Part shown: positions 61,023 to 64,000 of the stretch, piece after piece | Numbering within the stretch: the first letter of the stretch is position 1 | Layout of the letters: every line of letters starts with the position of its first letter | Assembly: GCA_965263205.1 (NCBI GenBank) | Contig: CBDHHF010000013.1 | Coordinates: 62,001 to 126,000 of the forward strand | Reading direction: 5' to 3' | Length of the DNA: 64,000 nt | From: JBCCIM01 sp965263205 | Lineage (GTDB): Bacteria; Bacteroidota; Rhodothermia; Rhodothermales; JAHQVL01 | Made by a program: the position numbers and the translations under genes | The notes under the pieces: generated by a model | Seen by the model: the letters and a program-made list of their open reading frames with translations, nothing else | The model's database searches: none | What the model was told of the DNA's origin: nothing

Positions 61023-62219
61023 CTATTTTAGAAACGCGTAGGTTACGCCGGGGCCACCTTCTTCCCAGGGGGCGTCTTCAAATCGTTCTACATCCTGGCT
61101 GCTATTCAGGTAGTCGTGAATAGCATGACGCAATGCGCCCGTTCCTTTGCCATGTACAATTTCGACGCGCGACAGGTTGGTGGCAATAGCATCGTCGATG
61201 AGTTTCATCACTTCACTGAGTGCCCCTTCAACCCGTTTTCCCCGTAAATCAATACGCTGCCGAGCTTGCAAGGCGCTTAGTCCACCACTATTGGCTGCCT
61301 GTACTTGTCGCACCGTGACCTTTTGCTTTTTAGGTCCACCCACTTTGGTAAGCCGGCTAACTTTAACCCGCATGTGCATCGAGCCGGCCATAATCACAGC
61401 GTCTTTACCAGACAATTCGAGGAGTTCAGCTGCGGAACGGCCACCATCCAAAACAACCTGATCGCCTACCTGTAACGGCTCGTGTGAACGTTTGCCGGCT
61501 TTTACGTTACCCTGGCTTTTCTTTTTTCTGCGCTGCTGTTTGCGGGCGTTGGTCTGCTTTTCTTTGCCCAGCGTTTCTTTCAACGAAGCAAGTTCAGCGC
61601 GGGCTTCTTTTGTAGTATCTTTGGCAGCCTGGCTTTCTTTGATCTCGCGAATGGTCCGCTCAATCTGCGCATTCGCCTTGCTGATAACAGCCTCTGCCTC
61701 TTCCAGCGCTTTTCCTTTAATGTCTTCCCGTTGCGCCTCGAGCATATTGTACAGCTCTTTGTACTTCTTTTGCTCTGTATCGGCAGCGTAGAGCGCTTCC
61801 TCTGCCTCTTTCAACCGCGTTTCTAGCGAAGAATTACGCGCTTCAAGGCTGGTAAGCAGGTCTTCCATGCGACTTGCCTGGCTACCAAGTAATTCGCGAG
61901 ACTTGGCAAGAATCTGCGGGTCCAGTCCCATGCGGGAAGCAATTTCGAACGCATAAGAAGAACCCGGAATCCCCATCAACAGCTTATACGTGGGCGTCAG
62001 GGATTCCTGATCGAACTGCATGCTGCCGTTTTCAACGCGGGGCGTGTTGTGTGCAAATACCTTGAGCGCACCATGGTGTGTGGTCGCGATGGTGGTGGCC
62101 CCTTTGTCGGTGAGCGATTCAAAAATCACCTGCGCCAGCGCAGCGCCTTCGGCCGGATCGGTCCCGGTGCCGGCTTCATCGATAAGCACCAAGGTTGAAT
62201 CGTTTGCGGCGGTCGTCAT
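61023..62219 (-). CDS. mutS2: MutS2, C-terminal part (frameshifted)
   Basis: 398 residues as read. It begins inside the ATPase domain with STLVLIDEAGTGTDPAEGAA (Walker B) and ATTIATTHHGALKVFA, continues through a coiled-coil region (about 120-225), and ends in a KOW-like segment and the Smr domain (DLRGKRVEGALSEV, IVHGKGTGALR). It is the downstream half of one gene with the next entry; the ATG at 62219 is not the real start. MutS2 acts on recombination intermediates and, in bacteria studied, also in ribosome collision rescue through its Smr nuclease domain. Confidence 0.93.
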   Translation of the reverse strand: MTTAANDSTLVLIDEAGTGTDPAEGAALAQVIFESLTDKGATTIATTHHGALKVFAHNTPRVENGSMQFDQESLTPTYKLLMGIPGSSYAFEIASRMGLDPQILAKSRELLGSQASRMEDLLTSLEARNSSLETRLKEAEEALYAADTEQKKYKELYNMLEAQREDIKGKALEEAEAVISKANAQIERTIREIKESQAAKDTTKEARAELASLKETLGKEKQTNARKQQRRKKKSQGNVKAGKRSHEPLQVGDQVVLDGGRSAAELLELSGKDAVIMAGSMHMRVKVSRLTKVGGPKKQKVTVRQVQAANSGGLSALQARQRIDLRGKRVEGALSEVMKLIDDAIATNLSRVEIVHGKGTGALRHAIHDYLNSSQDVERFEDAPWEEGGPGVTYAFLK

Positions 62220-63457
62220 GTGCCGCAGATTGGCAACATGCGAGCTAAACGTAGAGAGATCGTTTTCGATCGACTGCTCATCGCCAGGTCGACAACTAAC
62301 TGGCTGTATACTGGAAATGACGACAATTCATCTGCCGGCAGCGGAATTCCATATGCCAGCATGAGCGCAAAAAGGCCGACGGTTTTCATCGCAACCGTTT
62401 TCCCTCCAGCATTCGGCCCCGTTAAGATTAACGTACGGGTATCTTGGTCCATATGCAGATCCAGCGGAACGAGGTTACGCGCAGCATCGCTGCCGGCTTG
62501 CGCCATCAGATGTAGGTGCAGCACCGGATTACGTCCATCCCGGATGTCAATCTCACCCTTTTCTGATATCTGGGTACAAAACGCATCGAGGGTATTGGCT
62601 AACCTGGCTTTGGCCTGGATAAGATCAATCTCGCCAAAAATTGCCAACCCTGTTTCGATTTCTGGCAAATGTTGGCGTACCCGGCCCGCTATTTCGAGCA
62701 TGATTCGGCGCACCTCATGATGCTCTTCCGCTTCAATCGAACGAATCTCATTATTCAGCTCAAGGCAACTGGCCGGCTCGATGTATACCGTTTGACCGGT
62801 TGCTGACACATCATGCACAAATCCTTGCACCTTGCGCTTGGCCTCCGCACGGACGGGAATCACCATGCGCCCACTGCGAAGTGTTGGCTGAGCTTCTGTT
62901 GTGAACCCTTCGCCCATGGACTTGTGAAGCTCCGTCATGAGATTGGACCGCAAACGCGACTGCGCGGCAATCCGTTTTTTGCGTAACCGGCGTAATTCGG
63001 GCGAGGCTGAATCTTTTATAGAGCCGTCTTCCTCAACAATTTCGACAATCCGCTTCTCCAGCGCCGGCAGGGGCACAATAGGTGCGAGGATTTCGAACAG
63101 GCCGGCGTACTGCTCTTTCCGATCGGCAAAAAATCCCCGGAGCTTCCGTAAAAGCTCGAGCACCCGCTGGATCTGAAGCAATACATCGGGCTCTGTTGTA
63201 GCTCCTTCGGGGATCAATTGCTTCAGTTGCGGCCGAATATCTCCGACCTGATAAAGCGGTGCGGTATCGTCAAATCGAAAAATATCCTGAAACGCAGCAA
63301 CCTGGCTTAAGGCCTCGCGAATGACCGCTGGATTGTCAGCGGGCTGCTGCGCGTCCAGGTACGTCGCGCCCATAGGGCTCAGCAGGTAGCCGGCCAACCG
63401 GGCACGCAATACGTCAAAACCAAGTTTTTCTTCTACAGATTCAGGATACGTTTTCAT
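62216..63457 (-). CDS. mutS2: MutS2, N-terminal part (frameshifted)
   Basis: 413 residues as read. It has the MutS2 core and clamp regions (about 1-320) and Walker A TGPNAGGKT (346-354). After SQLVVDL (about 393) it leaves frame, reading AMSSRSKTIS, while the next frame over reads GDEQSIENDLSTFSSHVANL, the normal MutS2 text. Adding one G in the GG run at 62284-62285 would join both halves into about 812 residues, the family's usual size. Its ATG (63457-63455) overlaps the TGA of the upstream gene, so translation is coupled. Whether the frameshift is real or an assembly error cannot be told here. Confidence 0.93.
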   Translation of the reverse strand: MKTYPESVEEKLGFDVLRARLAGYLLSPMGATYLDAQQPADNPAVIREALSQVAAFQDIFRFDDTAPLYQVGDIRPQLKQLIPEGATTEPDVLLQIQRVLELLRKLRGFFADRKEQYAGLFEILAPIVPLPALEKRIVEIVEEDGSIKDSASPELRRLRKKRIAAQSRLRSNLMTELHKSMGEGFTTEAQPTLRSGRMVIPVRAEAKRKVQGFVHDVSATGQTVYIEPASCLELNNEIRSIEAEEHHEVRRIMLEIAGRVRQHLPEIETGLAIFGEIDLIQAKARLANTLDAFCTQISEKGEIDIRDGRNPVLHLHLMAQAGSDAARNLVPLDLHMDQDTRTLILTGPNAGGKTVAMKTVGLFALMLAYGIPLPADELSSFPVYSQLVVDLAMSSRSKTISLRLARMLPICGT

Positions 63458-64000
63458 TCTTCATAGCCGAGGATCGCGTGATCACCGACATTGATCATGC
63501 GTGGCATCTCGCGCACCTGTGCATTCTGACCGATCATGGAGTTTGCCAGTACTGCGTTTTCCACGTGCGCATTGGCAAAAATGATACTATCTCGCACAAT
63601 CGATCCGGTTACTTCAGCGCCTTCCTCAATGGATACATAAGGACCAACTACCGCATTGGTTACTTTTGCGCCCGGCCCAATGTATACCGGGTTTTTAATC
63701 AGGCTGTTGTGTACTTCACCAAGTTTGGTATCGCTGACCTCTTTGGACAAGATGGTTTTTGTTGTTTCCATCAATGCCTGGATGGTACCGCAATCCAACC
63801 ATTCAGATACGGAAGCCGTTTTGAAAACCAATTGGGCTTGCAGCATACGGTCGAACGCATCGGTTAGATAAAATTCACCGGTTGGGCCTTTCTCATCATT
63901 TTTGATCATGATGTCAATTTCTTTGCCCAGATTTTCCAGTTCTTTTATGTAGTAAATACCAATCAAGGCCTCGTTGGAAATCAGATCAGTCGGCTTCTCG
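63454..64000 (-). CDS. Sugar-phosphate nucleotidyltransferase, C-terminal part (cut by window edge)
   Basis: The frame is open from base 64000 to the stop at 63454 (about 181 codons visible). LIGIYYIKELENLGKEI, GEFYLTDAFDRMLQ and VSEWLDCGTIQALMETTKTI are the end of a nucleotidyltransferase domain like RmlA/GlmU, and hexapeptide repeats follow (NPVYIGPGAKVTNAVVGPYV, IEEGAEVTGSIVRDSIIFAN), so it is a long-form enzyme with a left-handed beta-helix. It would make a nucleotide sugar. The specific sugar is not clear from this half. It overlaps the mutS2 start by the ATGA arrangement. Confidence 0.85.
   Translation of the reverse strand, partial: EKPTDLISNEALIGIYYIKELENLGKEIDIMIKNDEKGPTGEFYLTDAFDRMLQAQLVFKTASVSEWLDCGTIQALMETTKTILSKEVSDTKLGEVHNSLIKNPVYIGPGAKVTNAVVGPYVSIEEGAEVTGSIVRDSIIFANAHVENAVLANSMIGQNAQVREMPRMINVGDHAILGYEE

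Overview
The window reads as ordinary chromosome of a marine, Gram-negative member of the Bacteroidota/Rhodothermota side of the tree; a Rhodothermales-like bacterium is my best guess. The reasons are the family mix: reg_prop/Y_Y_Y sensor kinase, DUF3078, DUF4159, DUF4783, DUF5916 and PorV/DUF5723-like beta-barrels, a T9SS-type C-terminal sorting signal, Bat/MoxR genes, and many lipoproteins with a lipobox next to the signal peptide. No tRNA, rRNA, CRISPR array, transposase or prophage was seen. Both edges cut a gene.

Layout. 1-5073 (minus): a Bat-type operon, DUF4159 protein, MoxR AAA ATPase, DUF58 protein, BatA/VWA membrane protein and a cut membrane protein. 5374-8925: a TPR metallopeptidase and a divergent APH-fold kinase. 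9228-11271: a two-gene secretion/pilus ATPase in which the MshEN domain and the PilT-like motor are separate genes. 11647-14723: DUF427, lipoprotein sulfatase, small CHC2/Toprim primase. 14896-16230: GlgC. 17060-20530: large two-component sensor. 20645-23539: galM, a decayed galT and galE. 23622-28090: disulfide oxidoreductase, a frameshifted Spondin_N/T9SS protein, PLP dehydratase, DUF3078. 29002-33977: peptidoglycan-binding repeat protein, lspA, hisI, SleB-like hydrolase, two membrane proteins, VOC protein, yidD. 33977-38024: moaB, cysS, hemB, HhH-GPD protein. 38124-42760: secreted and membrane proteins and an AraC regulator. 42997-50726: small lipoprotein, trkH-trkA potassium uptake, NtrY-like kinase. 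50842-58319: DUF4783, a 922-residue lipoprotein paired with an outer-membrane barrel, a CBM9/DUF5916 barrel. 58409-64000: YdeI-like, GCS2-like, nitroreductase, mutS2 (frameshifted), sugar nucleotidyltransferase (cut).

The most unusual thing is not a gene. The window carries many short arrays whose repeat unit is always 7 bp although the unit sequence differs: an AACCTTC/GGTTGAA class, a TCGGCAT/TCGAAAA/TCGACAC class and GAGGAGT. The GGTTGAA class usually lies just after a stop codon in a fixed orientation. At five places it is joined to a hairpin, in four of them with variants of one stem, CAAAC(A/G)nATCAATCC. These look like a dispersed family comparable in style to the heptanucleotide STRR repeats of cyanobacteria. 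Three genes are broken: galT (ancient decay), mutS2 and the Spondin_N gene (single-base frameshifts that could be assembly errors).
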